DNA of 64,000 nt, taken from the NCBI GenBank assembly GCA_934169745.1, contig CAKPOE010000001.1, forward strand, positions 124,001-188,000, given 5' to 3'. The translations under genes were made by a program, and so were the position numbers. The first letter of the stretch is position 1, and each line of letters starts with the position of its first letter. Below the pieces are notes generated by a model. That model was given only the letters and a program-made list of their open reading frames with translations. It had not been told where the DNA came from and ran no database searches. Shown here piece by piece: positions 8,653-18,256 of the stretch. Source of the stretch: an uncultured Clostridia bacterium (GTDB taxonomy: Bacteria > Bacillota > Clostridia > TANB77 > UBA1234).

Positions 8653-8895
8653 ATGATAGTAAAAGTTTGTGTTGGAAGTTCATGTCATTTGAAAGGTTCA
8701 TATGATGTAATTCAAAAATTACAAAAATTGATAAGTGATAATAAGTTAGAAGATAAGGTTGAATTAAAAGCTAGTTTTTGCTTAGGAAATTGTTCAAATG
8801 GAGTTTCAATGAGAATTGATGAAGAGCCGGTTCTAAACGTTTCACCAAGTAATATTGAGGAAATTTTTCAAAATCAAATACTAAGTAAAGTGTAG
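8653..8895 (+). CDS. NuoE/HymA-like [2Fe-2S] ferredoxin protein
   Basis: An 80-residue thioredoxin-fold ferredoxin. The four cluster cysteines are in CVGSSCHLKG and CFCLGNC-type spacing (KASFCLGNCSNGV). It equals only the C-terminal domain of NuoE/HydC-type subunits and lacks the N-terminal helical bundle. It lies between rex and a sensory hydrogenase, as in hfs-type hydrogenase clusters of thermophilic Clostridia. It probably passes electrons or a redox signal to the hydrogenase-like proteins that follow. Confidence 0.85.
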   Translation: MIVKVCVGSSCHLKGSYDVIQKLQKLISDNKLEDKVELKASFCLGNCSNGVSMRIDEEPVLNVSPSNIEEIFQNQILSKV

Positions 8896-8904
8896 GTGTT
8901 TTTA

Positions 8905-10596
8905 ATGTTAAAATATTTAGATTTTAAAGAGGCTAAATGTAAGAACTGTTATAAATGCTTAAAGAATTGTCCTGTGAAGGCTATAAAGATAGAAGACAAC
9001 CAAGCAAAGGTAATTGAGGATAGATGTATTTTATGTGGAAATTGCACATTGATTTGTCCTCAAAATGCTAAAAATGTTCATAGCGAATTAGAAGAAGTAA
9101 AAGCACTGTTGAAAAACAACAAAGTTATAGCAAGTGTTGCACCATCATTTATTTCAAATTTTGAATTGAACAATTTTGAGACTATAAATGAAGCCTTAAA
9201 AGAAGTTGGATTTTTCTTCGCTGAAGAAACGGCTAGGGGAGCAAAGTTAGTAACGGAAAAATATAGTGAGTTATTAAAAGAAAAGAAATATAAAAACTTT
9301 ATCACTTCATGCTGTCCTGCTGTAAATACAATGATTAGTTTATATTATCCTGATGCTTTAAAGTATTTAGCACCTGTTGATTCACCTGCAATTGCACATG
9401 CAAAGTTGTTAAGGGAGGAATATCCTGATTGCAAAATTGTATTTGTTGGACCTTGTATAGCCAAAAAGAGAGAATGTAAAGAGTCTGGTATTATAGATGG
9501 TGTTCTTACATTTGAAGAAGTTGCAAAATTGTTTGAAGAAAATAATATTGAATTAAAAGATGAAAACGAAGAGGCAGACGTTTCATGGAATAAAGCGAGA
9601 TTTTATCCTATTAGTAGAGGTGTAATAAAGTCTTTTGATAGATTAAATACAAATTATGAATTTATTGCAGTAGATGGTGTGGATAGATGTAAAGAAACTC
9701 TTGAAAAAATTGATGAATTAGACCATGTGTTTTTAGAACTTAATGCATGCGAACATTCTTGTATAAATGGACCATGTAGCCTTAAGAGAAATGAGAACTC
9801 AATAATAGCTAATTCGAAAGTTCGTAAGTATGTAAAAGAAAATAAAAAGGTAAGTAAAGGCGTTGACGAAGAAGAAAGCATAGATATTACACATGAACAT
9901 AAAAAGCAAAACATGAAAGTTATAGAACCAACAGAAGAACAAATAAGGGCTGTTTTAGAAAAAACGGGCAAATACACCAAAGAAGATGAACTAAATTGTG
10001 GAGCCTGTGGCTATTCAAGTTGTAGAGAGAAAGCTTGGGCTGTTATAAATGGCTTTGCAGATGTAGAAATGTGCTTACCATATATGAGAGAACGAGCAGA
10101 AAGCATGTCTTATGAAGTGATTCAAAATAGTCCTAATGGAATCGTAGTAATCGATGAAGCATTGAATATTACTGATATAAATGCTAAAGCTAAATCTTTA
10201 CTTGGAATTAGTAAGTTTCGACCTAATACTGAATGTGTATTAGATTATATAAAAGATAATGCGGATTTTATAGAAGCTTTATCTAAGGGCGAAAATATTT
10301 ATTCAAAGAAAATAAAAATTGAGGCTACTAATTCTTATGTTGAACTATCAATAACACATATTAAAAATCATAATATGATGTTTGCAATTTTAAAAGATAT
10401 AACAGAAAAAGTTAATTATAATAATAGATTGCAAGAAGTAAAATTAGAAACTATAGCTACAACCGATGCCGTTATAAAAAAGCAAATGAGAGTAGCTCAA
10501 GAAATTGCATCGCTTTTAGGTGAAACAACAGCTGAGACAAAAGTTGCTTTGGTAAATTTGAAAAAAACTTTAAATGAAGATAATGAGGGTGATTAG
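8905..10596 (+). CDS. Sensory [FeFe]-hydrogenase-like protein with PAS domain
   Basis: The ATG at 8905 is preferred over a GTG nine bases upstream; length ~563 residues. In order it has two ferredoxin-type CxxCxxC clusters (residues ~9-55), the hydrogenase H-cluster domain with TSCCPAV, GPCIAKK and a divergent third motif (LNACEHSCINGPC), a four-cysteine Fe-S module (GACGYSSC...C) and a C-terminal PAS domain (about residues 405-500). This layout fits the group C (HydS/HfsB-type) hydrogenases thought to sense H2 rather than produce it. A SpoIIE-type phosphatase follows, overlapping by a base or nearly so, which suggests a signalling pair. Confidence 0.88.
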   Translation: MLKYLDFKEAKCKNCYKCLKNCPVKAIKIEDNQAKVIEDRCILCGNCTLICPQNAKNVHSELEEVKALLKNNKVIASVAPSFISNFELNNFETINEALKEVGFFFAEETARGAKLVTEKYSELLKEKKYKNFITSCCPAVNTMISLYYPDALKYLAPVDSPAIAHAKLLREEYPDCKIVFVGPCIAKKRECKESGIIDGVLTFEEVAKLFEENNIELKDENEEADVSWNKARFYPISRGVIKSFDRLNTNYEFIAVDGVDRCKETLEKIDELDHVFLELNACEHSCINGPCSLKRNENSIIANSKVRKYVKENKKVSKGVDEEESIDITHEHKKQNMKVIEPTEEQIRAVLEKTGKYTKEDELNCGACGYSSCREKAWAVINGFADVEMCLPYMRERAESMSYEVIQNSPNGIVVIDEALNITDINAKAKSLLGISKFRPNTECVLDYIKDNADFIEALSKGENIYSKKIKIEATNSYVELSITHIKNHNMMFAILKDITEKVNYNNRLQEVKLETIATTDAVIKKQMRVAQEIASLLGETTAETKVALVNLKKTLNEDNEGD

Positions 10597-10598
10597 TG

Positions 10599-11759
10599 AT
10601 GGGGCTTTTTCTTGAATATGGCTATACGTCTTTTAACAAATTTGGTGAAGAGTTATGTGGAGATAGAGTCTCTATAGTAAAGAAAGATGATTATACAACT
10701 TTGGTTCTTGCTGATGGACTTGGAAGCGGGGTTAAGGCTAATATCTTATCAACATTAACATCAAAAATTTTAAGCACAATGGTTTCAAACAATATTCCAA
10801 TGGAGGAATGTATAGAAACTATAGTGGAAACATTACCTGTTTGCAAGGAAAGAGGTGTGGCATACTCAACTTTTTCGGTGATTCATTTAAATAATGAAGG
10901 TGTAGGCTATATGTTTGAGTTTGATAATCCACAATGTATATTTTTTGAAAATGGTAGATTTAAAGAACTAGAAAGAGAAGAACTTACAATATTGAACAAA
11001 AAAATATACAAGTCAGAGTTGAAATTAAAAGATCAAGACATGATACTTGTTATGTCAGATGGTGTGCCTCACGCAGGTATTGGCAAAACTATGAATTTAG
11101 GCTGGCAAAGAGATGATATAGTTGAATATTTAAAAGAAAATATAAAACCAGATATGTCTGCAAGATGTGTTGCAAACATTTTAGCTAGTGCAAGTAAGGC
11201 TTTATATATGAATGAACCTGGTGATGATACAACAGTAGCTGCAATAAAAATTCGTGAGGAACAATGTGTGAATATAATGATTGGTCCGCCAGTGAGAAGA
11301 GACGAGTGTGAGCAGTATGTAGAAGACTTTTTGAGTAAAGAAGGAATTAGAATTGTTTGTGGTGGTACAACATCACAAATTGTTGCAGAACATTTACACG
11401 AAAAAGTTGAAACAGAATTGAATTACGTTGATTGTGATTTGCCACCAATTGGGTATATTAAAGGAATTGATTTAACAACAGAAGGGGTATTGACATTAAG
11501 GAGGTTAATAGAGCTGTCTGAAGAATATTTAAGAACAGACAGTGATGTTCCTAAGAATTATTTGAGAAAAGATGGTGCTTCTTTGATTGCAAACTTTTTG
11601 TTTGAAGAAGCAACAGATATAAACTTTTTTGTAGGTCAAGCTGTGAATGAAGCACACAGCAATTTACCGATAAATAGTACATTGAAATTTAAGTTGGTTG
11701 ATACTTTGTCAGAAAACTTAAAGAAAATGGGAAAGAGAATAGAAATAAGATATTATTAA
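10599..11759 (+). CDS. SpoIIE-family PP2C-type protein phosphatase
   Basis: About 386 residues. The metal-binding aspartates of PP2C phosphatases are visible in VLADGLGSG, MSDGVPHAG and GDDTTVAAI. The N-terminal two thirds form the phosphatase; the remainder is a domain of unknown role with GGTTSQIVAEHL. A GTG three bases upstream (10596) overlaps the stop of the sensor gene and could also serve as start. Its place between a sensory hydrogenase and a catalytic hydrogenase suggests that it turns an H2 or redox signal into dephosphorylation of an unknown partner. Confidence 0.9.
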   Translation: MGLFLEYGYTSFNKFGEELCGDRVSIVKKDDYTTLVLADGLGSGVKANILSTLTSKILSTMVSNNIPMEECIETIVETLPVCKERGVAYSTFSVIHLNNEGVGYMFEFDNPQCIFFENGRFKELEREELTILNKKIYKSELKLKDQDMILVMSDGVPHAGIGKTMNLGWQRDDIVEYLKENIKPDMSARCVANILASASKALYMNEPGDDTTVAAIKIREEQCVNIMIGPPVRRDECEQYVEDFLSKEGIRIVCGGTTSQIVAEHLHEKVETELNYVDCDLPPIGYIKGIDLTTEGVLTLRRLIELSEEYLRTDSDVPKNYLRKDGASLIANFLFEEATDINFFVGQAVNEAHSNLPINSTLKFKLVDTLSENLKKMGKRIEIRYY

Positions 11760-11771
11760 GGATGTGATTAA

Positions 11772-13208
11772 ATGAAAACTTTTGATACGTATGTGCAACA
11801 ATTAAAATATCAAGTCTTGAAGGAAGTAATCAAGAGAGCTTATGATGATAAATTAGACACGTGTTATAGAGAGATTCCAAAGATTATATCTCCTGGTCCA
11901 AAGCCAATCGCACGTTGTTGTGTATATAAAGATAGAGCGGTTATAGAAGAAAGGATTGCGCTTGCAATGGGGGGAGATAAGGAAAATCCTAACTCTGTTG
12001 AAGTTATAGATATTGCTTGTGATGAATGTCCTGTTGAGGGAATATATATTACGCCCGCTTGTAGAGGTTGTCTAGTACACAGATGCGTTGAAGTATGTCC
12101 AAGAGGTGCAATTAGCATAGTAAACCATAAAGCTGTTGTTGATAAAGAAAAATGTATTGAATGTGGTAAATGTACTACGGTATGCCCATATTCGGCAATT
12201 ATTATGCAAAAGAGACCATGTATAAAAGCATGTAAAGTTGATGCCATTTCCATTGATGAAAATAAAAAAGCTAAAATTGATAATGACAAATGTATTTCAT
12301 GTGGAGCATGTGTATATCAATGTCCTTTTGGTGCAATTTCAGATAAATCATTAATTTTAGAAACAATAGATATTTTGAGAAAATCAGAAAATAATAAGAA
12401 GTATAAAGTTTATGCTGTTATAGCACCATCAATTGCAGGACAATTTGATAATGTGACGCCAGAACAAGTTGTTACAGGAATAATGAAACTTGGTTTTCAT
12501 CAAGTTGTAGAAGCAGCAATTGGTGCTGATATAGCACTTTACAATGAGGCAAAAGAATTAAAAGAAAAAGGTGTTTTAACGACGTCATGTTGTCCATCTT
12601 TTGTAATGTATGTAGAAAAGAATTTTCCAGAATTAAAAGAGTATATTTCTAGTAGTGTATCACCTATGGTATATGCAGCAAAACTTATAAAGAATGCAGA
12701 TCCAACAGCAAAAGTAATTTTCATAGGTCCATGTACTAGTAAAAAACTAGAATATAACTTAGAGAAAACAGAAGGTGCAATTGATTCAGTTATTTCTTTT
12801 GAAGAGCTTCAAGCATTTTTTGATGCCAGAGAGATAGACATTGAGTCTTTAGAGGAAACTGCTTTGAATAATGCTTCTTTCTATGGTAGAATTTTCGCAA
12901 AATCTGGTGGAATAAAAGAAGGTATTGAAAAAGTTGCAGAGCAATACTTTGATATGCATGACGTTAAAGCTGTTGCAATGAATGGAATACAAGATTGTAA
13001 AATGAATCTTCTAAAATTAAAAATGGGAAAAGCTTTGGAAAACTTTTTTGAGGGAATGGCTTGTGATGGAGGTTGTTTAAATGGTGCGCTTTGTATACAC
13101 CATGGACCTAAGAATGTTATAGAGATAGACAAGTTTGGTAAGAGAGCTAAAGAGCAAAACATAAAAAATTCGGTAGACTTATATGATTTAAATAATAAAG
13201 AAAAGTAA
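11772..13208 (+). CDS. [FeFe] hydrogenase, monomeric group B type
   Basis: A 478-residue enzyme with three ferredoxin-like cysteine modules in the N-terminal half (CRGCLVHRC, CIECGKCTTVC, CISCGACVYQC) followed by the H-cluster domain. The three H-cluster motifs are TSCCPSF, GPCTSKK and GMACDGGCLNG. The Ser in the first motif and the overall length fit group B rather than group A enzymes. It should reduce protons with ferredoxin electrons or oxidise H2. It is in one run with the sensor, the phosphatase and adhE. Confidence 0.93.
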   Translation: MKTFDTYVQQLKYQVLKEVIKRAYDDKLDTCYREIPKIISPGPKPIARCCVYKDRAVIEERIALAMGGDKENPNSVEVIDIACDECPVEGIYITPACRGCLVHRCVEVCPRGAISIVNHKAVVDKEKCIECGKCTTVCPYSAIIMQKRPCIKACKVDAISIDENKKAKIDNDKCISCGACVYQCPFGAISDKSLILETIDILRKSENNKKYKVYAVIAPSIAGQFDNVTPEQVVTGIMKLGFHQVVEAAIGADIALYNEAKELKEKGVLTTSCCPSFVMYVEKNFPELKEYISSSVSPMVYAAKLIKNADPTAKVIFIGPCTSKKLEYNLEKTEGAIDSVISFEELQAFFDAREIDIESLEETALNNASFYGRIFAKSGGIKEGIEKVAEQYFDMHDVKAVAMNGIQDCKMNLLKLKMGKALENFFEGMACDGGCLNGALCIHHGPKNVIEIDKFGKRAKEQNIKNSVDLYDLNNKEK

Positions 13209-13223
13209 TAGGAGGTAAGATGT

Positions 13224-15833
13224 ATGAATAAGAAATATCCTGTTGTTGATAACGTGGATACATTAAAAGAAGTTATTGCAAAGGTTAGAGAAGCGGAGAG
13301 AGAATTTGCAACTTATTCCCAAGAAAAGGTTGATGAAATTTTTAAGGCGGCGGCAATTGCAGCTAATATGGCGAGAATTCCGCTTGCAAAATTGGCAGTT
13401 GAAGAAACAGGCATGGGAATAGTTGAAGATAAGATTATTAAAAACCATTATGCTGCAGAATATATTTATAACAAATATAGAAATGAAAAAACTTGTGGAG
13501 TTGTAGAAGAAGATAATATTTATGGATTGAAGAAAGTACTTGAACCAGTTGGTATTCTTGGTGCTGTAATTCCTACAACTAACCCAACATCAACAACAAT
13601 ATTTAAAACGTTGATAGCATTAAAAACAAGAAACGGAATTATAATAAGTCCTCACCCAAGAGCTAAGAAATCAACAATAGAGGCTGCAAAAATAGTCTTG
13701 GAAGCAGCTGTTAAGGCTGGTGCTCCAAAGGGAATAATTGCTTGGATTGATGTACCATCACTTGATTTAACAACAACATTAATGCAATCAGTTGATTTGA
13801 TACTTGCAACAGGAGGACCTGGCATGGTTAAATCTGCTTATTCAAGTGGAAAACCAGCATTAGGAGTTGGAGCAGGTAACACACCGGCAATTATTGATGA
13901 TTCGGCAGATATAGTACTTGCAGTAAACTCTATAATTCATTCTAAAACATTTGATAATGGAATGATATGTGCTTCTGAACAATCAGTAATTGTTTTGAAG
14001 AATGTATATGATAAAGTAAAAGACGAATTTAGTAAAAGAGGATGCTATTTCTTAAATCCAGAGGAAACTGAAAAAGTAAGAAAGACAATTTTAATAAATG
14101 GTGCATTAAATGCAAAAATAGTTGGACAAAAAGCAGTAACAATAGCAAAACTTGCTGATGTAGATGTTCCGGATACAACAAAAATATTAATTGGTGAAGT
14201 TGAGAGTGTTGATTTATCTGAAGAATTTGCACATGAAAAATTATCTCCAGTACTTGCAATGTATAAAGCAAAAAATTTTGATGATGCAATTACAAAGGCA
14301 ACTAAATTGATAGAAGATGGTGGATTTGGACATACATCATCATTATACGTAAACACACTTACAGAAAGTGAGAAAATAGAAAGATTCTATAATACGATGA
14401 AAACATGTAGGGTGCTAATTAATACACCATCTTCACAAGGTGGAATAGGAGATTTGTATAACTTTAAATTAGCACCATCGTTGACACTTGGATGTGGTTC
14501 ATGGGGCGGAAATTCTGTATCAGAAAACGTAGGAGTAAAACATTTATTAAATATAAAAACAGTCGCTGAAAGGAGAGAAAATATGCTTTGGTTTAGAGCA
14601 CCTGAAAAGGTATATATTAAGAGAGGTTGTTTGCCAGTAGCTTTAGAAGAATTAAAAAATGTAATGAATAAAAAGAAAGCATTCATAGTAACAGATACAT
14701 TCTTATTCCAGAATGGATATACAAAATGTATAACAGATAAATTGAATGAAATGGGAATAGAGCATACAACGTTTTCAAACGTTGAACCAGATCCAACACT
14801 TGCTTGTGCAATCGAGGGAACAAGAGCAATGAATGAATTTAAACCAGATTGTATTATTGCTGTTGGCGGTGGAAGTGCGATGGATGCTGCAAAAATAATG
14901 TGGGTTATGTACGAACATCCTGAAGTTGAATTTATGGATATGGCAATGAGATTTATGGATATAAGGAAGAGAGTATACACATTCCCTAAGATGGGAGAAA
15001 AAGCATATTTTATAGCAGTTCCAACATCTGCTGGTACAGGCTCAGAAGTTACTCCGTTTGCGGTTATTACAGATGAGAAAAGCGGAACTAAATATCCTCT
15101 TGCAGATTATGAATTAATGCCTAAAATGGCTATTGTAGATGCAAACATGATGATGAATGCTCCAAAAGGATTGACATCAGCATCTGGAATAGATGCAGTA
15201 ACGCACTGCTTGGAAGCATATGCCTCAATGATGGCAACAGAATATACAGACGGTATGGCTATAGAATCTATAAAAAATATATTTAAGTATTTACCAAGTG
15301 CCTATGAGAATGGAGCAAATGACCCTGTTGCGAGAGAAAAAATGGCAAATGCTGCAACTATGGCAGGTATGGCTTTTGCAAATGCATTTTTAGGAGTATG
15401 TCACTCTATGGCGCACAAACTTGGTGCATTCCATCATATTCCACACGGAATTGCAAATGCATTAATGATAGAACATGTTTTGAGATTTAACAGCGAAGAA
15501 GTTCCAACAAAAATGGGAACGTTTCCACAATATGATCATCCACATACATTAAGAAGATATGCAGAAGTTGCAGAAGCTTTGAATTTAGGTGGAAATACAG
15601 ATGAAGAAAAATTAGAAAAATTAATTACTGCTATAAATGATTTAAAAGAAAAAATAGGTATTAAGAAAACAATTAAAGATTATGGCGTTGATGAAAAATA
15701 TTTCTTAGAAACACTAGATGATATGACTGAACAAGCATTTGATGACCAATGTACAGGTTCAAATCCAAGATATCCACTAATGGAAGAAATAAAAGAGATG
15801 TATTTAAAAGCATATTATGGAGGTGAAAGATAA
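13224..15833 (+). CDS. adhE: Bifunctional acetaldehyde/alcohol dehydrogenase AdhE
   Basis: 869 residues, the usual AdhE length. The N-terminal half is the acetylating aldehyde dehydrogenase with catalytic Cys in FDNGMICASEQS; the C-terminal half is an iron-type alcohol dehydrogenase with GGGSAMDAAK, GTGSEVTPFAVI and the metal histidines in HSMAHKLGAFHHIPHG. It turns acetyl-CoA to ethanol and reoxidises two NADH. GGAGG lies 8 bp before the ATG. It stands behind rex and hydrogenase genes, and overlaps the next gene by one base. Confidence 0.97.
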   Translation: MNKKYPVVDNVDTLKEVIAKVREAEREFATYSQEKVDEIFKAAAIAANMARIPLAKLAVEETGMGIVEDKIIKNHYAAEYIYNKYRNEKTCGVVEEDNIYGLKKVLEPVGILGAVIPTTNPTSTTIFKTLIALKTRNGIIISPHPRAKKSTIEAAKIVLEAAVKAGAPKGIIAWIDVPSLDLTTTLMQSVDLILATGGPGMVKSAYSSGKPALGVGAGNTPAIIDDSADIVLAVNSIIHSKTFDNGMICASEQSVIVLKNVYDKVKDEFSKRGCYFLNPEETEKVRKTILINGALNAKIVGQKAVTIAKLADVDVPDTTKILIGEVESVDLSEEFAHEKLSPVLAMYKAKNFDDAITKATKLIEDGGFGHTSSLYVNTLTESEKIERFYNTMKTCRVLINTPSSQGGIGDLYNFKLAPSLTLGCGSWGGNSVSENVGVKHLLNIKTVAERRENMLWFRAPEKVYIKRGCLPVALEELKNVMNKKKAFIVTDTFLFQNGYTKCITDKLNEMGIEHTTFSNVEPDPTLACAIEGTRAMNEFKPDCIIAVGGGSAMDAAKIMWVMYEHPEVEFMDMAMRFMDIRKRVYTFPKMGEKAYFIAVPTSAGTGSEVTPFAVITDEKSGTKYPLADYELMPKMAIVDANMMMNAPKGLTSASGIDAVTHCLEAYASMMATEYTDGMAIESIKNIFKYLPSAYENGANDPVAREKMANAATMAGMAFANAFLGVCHSMAHKLGAFHHIPHGIANALMIEHVLRFNSEEVPTKMGTFPQYDHPHTLRRYAEVAEALNLGGNTDEEKLEKLITAINDLKEKIGIKKTIKDYGVDEKYFLETLDDMTEQAFDDQCTGSNPRYPLMEEIKEMYLKAYYGGER

Positions 15834-16594
15834 TGGAATATAATTTGAATAATCCAATTGCAGAAAGACCAACAAAAACGGTTTATAAAGATGGAGATAA
15901 AACAATAAAACTATTTGTTGAAAACTATTTAGAGTCTAATATCTTAAATGAAGCATTAAATCAAGCAAGAGTAAAAGAAGCGACAGATTTGAATATTCCA
16001 AAATTAATTGAAGTTGGAAAAATAGGAAATAGATGGGCTCTTGTATTTGAATATATAGAGGGGACACCTTTAAATAAATTGATGGAAGAGCATCCTGAAA
16101 AATTAGATGAATATTTGAATATGTTTGTAGACATTCAACTAAATGTTTTGTCGCATACAGTTCCATTGCTAAACAGAATAAAAGATAAATTTAGGAGAAA
16201 ATTAACAGCGACAAGTTGTATTGATGAAAATACAAAATTCGATTTATTGCAAAGACTTGAAGGTATGGAAGAACAAACAAAATTATGCCATGGAGATTTT
16301 AATCCAAGTAATATAATAATAAGAGATGATGGAAGTGCATATATTATAGACTGGGCGCATGTAACTAAAGGAAGCGGTGCTGCTGATGCAGCAAGAACAT
16401 TTTTACTATTTTCAATGGATGGAAAAGATGAATTAGCCAGAAAGTACATTGAACTATTTGCAGAAAAGAGTAAGATAGCAGTAAAAGATGTTCAAAGATG
16501 GTTACCAATAGTTGCAGCTACACAGATGACAAAAGAAAAAGCAGAAGAACAAGAATTTTTAAGTAAGTGGATAAATGTGGTTGAATATCAATAA
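15833..16594 (+). CDS. APH/choline-kinase-fold phosphotransferase of unknown substrate
   Basis: A 253-residue kinase-fold protein. The catalytic loop HGDFNPSNII and the metal-binding IIDWAHV segment match aminoglycoside/choline-kinase phosphotransferases, and the FEYIEGTPL hinge is typical. It overlaps the adhE stop codon (TAATG), so it is translationally coupled to adhE. The substrate is unknown: it could be a small metabolite or a protein. Because a PP2C phosphatase sits in the same cassette, an opposing kinase/phosphatase pair is conceivable, but this is inference. Confidence 0.8.
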   Translation: MEYNLNNPIAERPTKTVYKDGDKTIKLFVENYLESNILNEALNQARVKEATDLNIPKLIEVGKIGNRWALVFEYIEGTPLNKLMEEHPEKLDEYLNMFVDIQLNVLSHTVPLLNRIKDKFRRKLTATSCIDENTKFDLLQRLEGMEEQTKLCHGDFNPSNIIIRDDGSAYIIDWAHVTKGSGAADAARTFLLFSMDGKDELARKYIELFAEKSKIAVKDVQRWLPIVAATQMTKEKAEEQEFLSKWINVVEYQ

Positions 16595-16640
16595 AAATAG
16601 ACTGAAAAATTGGCTAGTGGAAAAGTCGTCATAACACAAG

Positions 16641-16682
16641 CCCTCCTTGAATACAATTAACTAAAGCGTATTTAAGGAGGGG
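16641..16682 (+). promoter_or_regulatory. Hairpin that buries the ribosome site of spoIIID
   Basis: Bases 16641-16654 pair with 16668-16681 over 14 bp (one G-U) around a 13-nt loop. The right arm contains the whole AAGGAGGG ribosome site, and the GTG start at 16689 follows. The stem would have to open for SpoIIID translation. Only four T residues follow, so it is a weak terminator at best. Confidence 0.75.
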
Positions 16683-16688
16683 TTTTAC

Positions 16689-16940
16689 GTGGGTAAGCTA
16701 TACATAGAGGAACGTGCGGTAAACCTAGCACATTATATTATAGATAATAAAGATACAGTAAGGGGTGCCGCCAAAAAATTTGGAATAAGCAAAAGTACAG
16801 TACATAAGGATGTTACAGAACGCCTTAGAAAGATAAACCCTGCGCTTGCAGATGCTGCAAAAAAAATTTTGGATGAGAATAAAGCGGAAAGACACATAAG
16901 AGGTGGGGAAGCCACAAGATTAAAATATACAGGAAGCTAA
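16689..16940 (+). CDS. spoIIID: Sporulation transcription factor SpoIIID
   Basis: 83 residues with the full SpoIIID pattern: an N-terminal helix, the HTH GAAKKFGISKSTVHKDVTER and the basic tail KAERHIRGGEATRLKY. It is a mother-cell regulator acting after sigma-E. The GTG start is placed by the strong AAGGAGGGG site, which is itself inside a stable hairpin. The gene lies alone between the adhE unit and an unknown gene. Its presence indicates an endospore former. Confidence 0.97.
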   Translation: MGKLYIEERAVNLAHYIIDNKDTVRGAAKKFGISKSTVHKDVTERLRKINPALADAAKKILDENKAERHIRGGEATRLKYTGS

Positions 16941-16956
16941 ATTTAATAAATTTTAA

Positions 16957-16987
16957 ATAGTAGGCAGAATTGTCTGCTATTTTTTGT
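16957..16987 (+). terminator. Intrinsic terminator after spoIIID
   Basis: A stem AGTAgGCAGA / TCTGCTATT with one bulged base is followed by six T residues. Confidence 0.75.
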
Positions 16988-17095
16988 ATAATAAATAAGC
17001 AATGAGAAGGTCTTTGAGAGGAATATTAAAAATATATAGATAATTTGTTACAAATCAAATATAATTATAATAATAAGAGTTTTAGGAGTGGTTAT

Positions 17096-18187
17096 ATGTA
17101 TAAAATGATTCCCCAAAATATAATACAAAAAAATATGAATAACATAATACAAAGTGAGTTCTTTTGTGACTTGTATAATAGAATTTGTGAAACTGATGAA
17201 TTGAATTTGATGGAAGAAAATTCGGCTAAAGTTTTTAATACTGCACTATTTGCGTGTCAACTAGTGGAAAGAGGAGAAACTATAAAAGCTATAATGATAG
17301 ATTTGCTAAAGAATGCAGATTATGGGTATGGTGGTACTTTATCAGTAAGCGCCTATGAAGAAGAGATGTACTTGAAAACTCTTCAAAAATATGATGAGTC
17401 ATATTTAGAGAATGGTCATGAAAAAATGATAGAGAGATTAAAGCACGGAGTTGCTGTTCATTTTACAACACCACGAATACTAGAAAAAATAGAAAGAGAC
17501 GGTTGCTTTCGTGCATACAATAGCATGTTTTCAAAGGAAGCAGAAGAGAAAATAATTGCTGCTCAAAAATATCAGCAGGAACATGATAGTACTGCAGAAA
17601 AAACGGGAAGAGTTTTGTCACAAGGCTTTGGTTTTTCAAAGGGAATTAGTATGGCGTCACAAACAAATTCTTTTTGGATGAATCATACACCAGAAAGTTT
17701 AACATTTCTATTTGGTGGAAAATTATATACACGTAATAAAGCAGGAGCAATGCAACATGTTATGGAAGCGACTTCATCACTCCCAGATGAACAAAAAAAA
17801 GAAGTATGCGAATTACTAGAAAATATTTGGGATGATCTGGTAGGTGAAGATAAGAGTCTTGGATGTGTTTTAATAGATAGGGATGCTTTAGAGTACGAAA
17901 AGGTAACATATTGGAATGAAACACCACCTAGAGTTGAAGAACAACGTCCATATAGGGATGGAACGTTAAATAGCTTAAACTCAATGGAAGATTCAAGATA
18001 TGGAAAGGATATTCCAGTGTCTGGACTAAAACTCTTAAAAGTGCCTTCAATATATCAGTTGGAGATGTATAGAAGAGAACATCCTATATTAGAGGAAGAT
18101 AAAATAAAACCAGATATTCCGGTTTTTGAAGAAGAACTAGATATGGATTTTAGTGACTTGAGTGATGATCCTATGGATGAGATTTAG
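17096..18187 (+). CDS. Unrecognised 363-residue protein
   Basis: The ATG at 17096, 8 bp after AGGAG, is preferred to an upstream TTG. The protein is soluble, with no signal or membrane segment. Visible blocks are HGVAVHFTTPRILEKIERDGCFRA around residue 140 and FFMN-like aromatic segments near residue 200, and the C-terminus is acidic (EEELDMDFSDLSDD). The H-x-T...ILEKI..DG pattern faintly recalls ADP-ribosyltransferase-like folds, where a ligand contacts a residue before an 'xxIxxxG' helix, but this is weak. No operon partner; function unknown. Confidence 0.7.
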   Translation: MYKMIPQNIIQKNMNNIIQSEFFCDLYNRICETDELNLMEENSAKVFNTALFACQLVERGETIKAIMIDLLKNADYGYGGTLSVSAYEEEMYLKTLQKYDESYLENGHEKMIERLKHGVAVHFTTPRILEKIERDGCFRAYNSMFSKEAEEKIIAAQKYQQEHDSTAEKTGRVLSQGFGFSKGISMASQTNSFWMNHTPESLTFLFGGKLYTRNKAGAMQHVMEATSSLPDEQKKEVCELLENIWDDLVGEDKSLGCVLIDRDALEYEKVTYWNETPPRVEEQRPYRDGTLNSLNSMEDSRYGKDIPVSGLKLLKVPSIYQLEMYRREHPILEEDKIKPDIPVFEEELDMDFSDLSDDPMDEI

Positions 18188-18210
18188 GAGATGTGCTTGT
18201 TAGAGCTTTG

Positions 18211-18239
18211 TTGATTTTTTTAATGTTTTTGTATATAAT
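18211..18239 (+). promoter_or_regulatory. Predicted promoter for the hydrolase/LemA-like unit
   Basis: TTGATT (18211-18216), a 17-bp spacer and TATAAT (18234-18239), ending 17 bp before the start codon. Confidence 0.6.
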
Positions 18240-18256
18240 AACAGCAGGTGATTTGA

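Noticed and set aside
14387..14980. Long minus-strand frame (197 codons) inside adhE
   Set aside because: Shadow of the conserved adhE coding frame; no ribosome site or family similarity.
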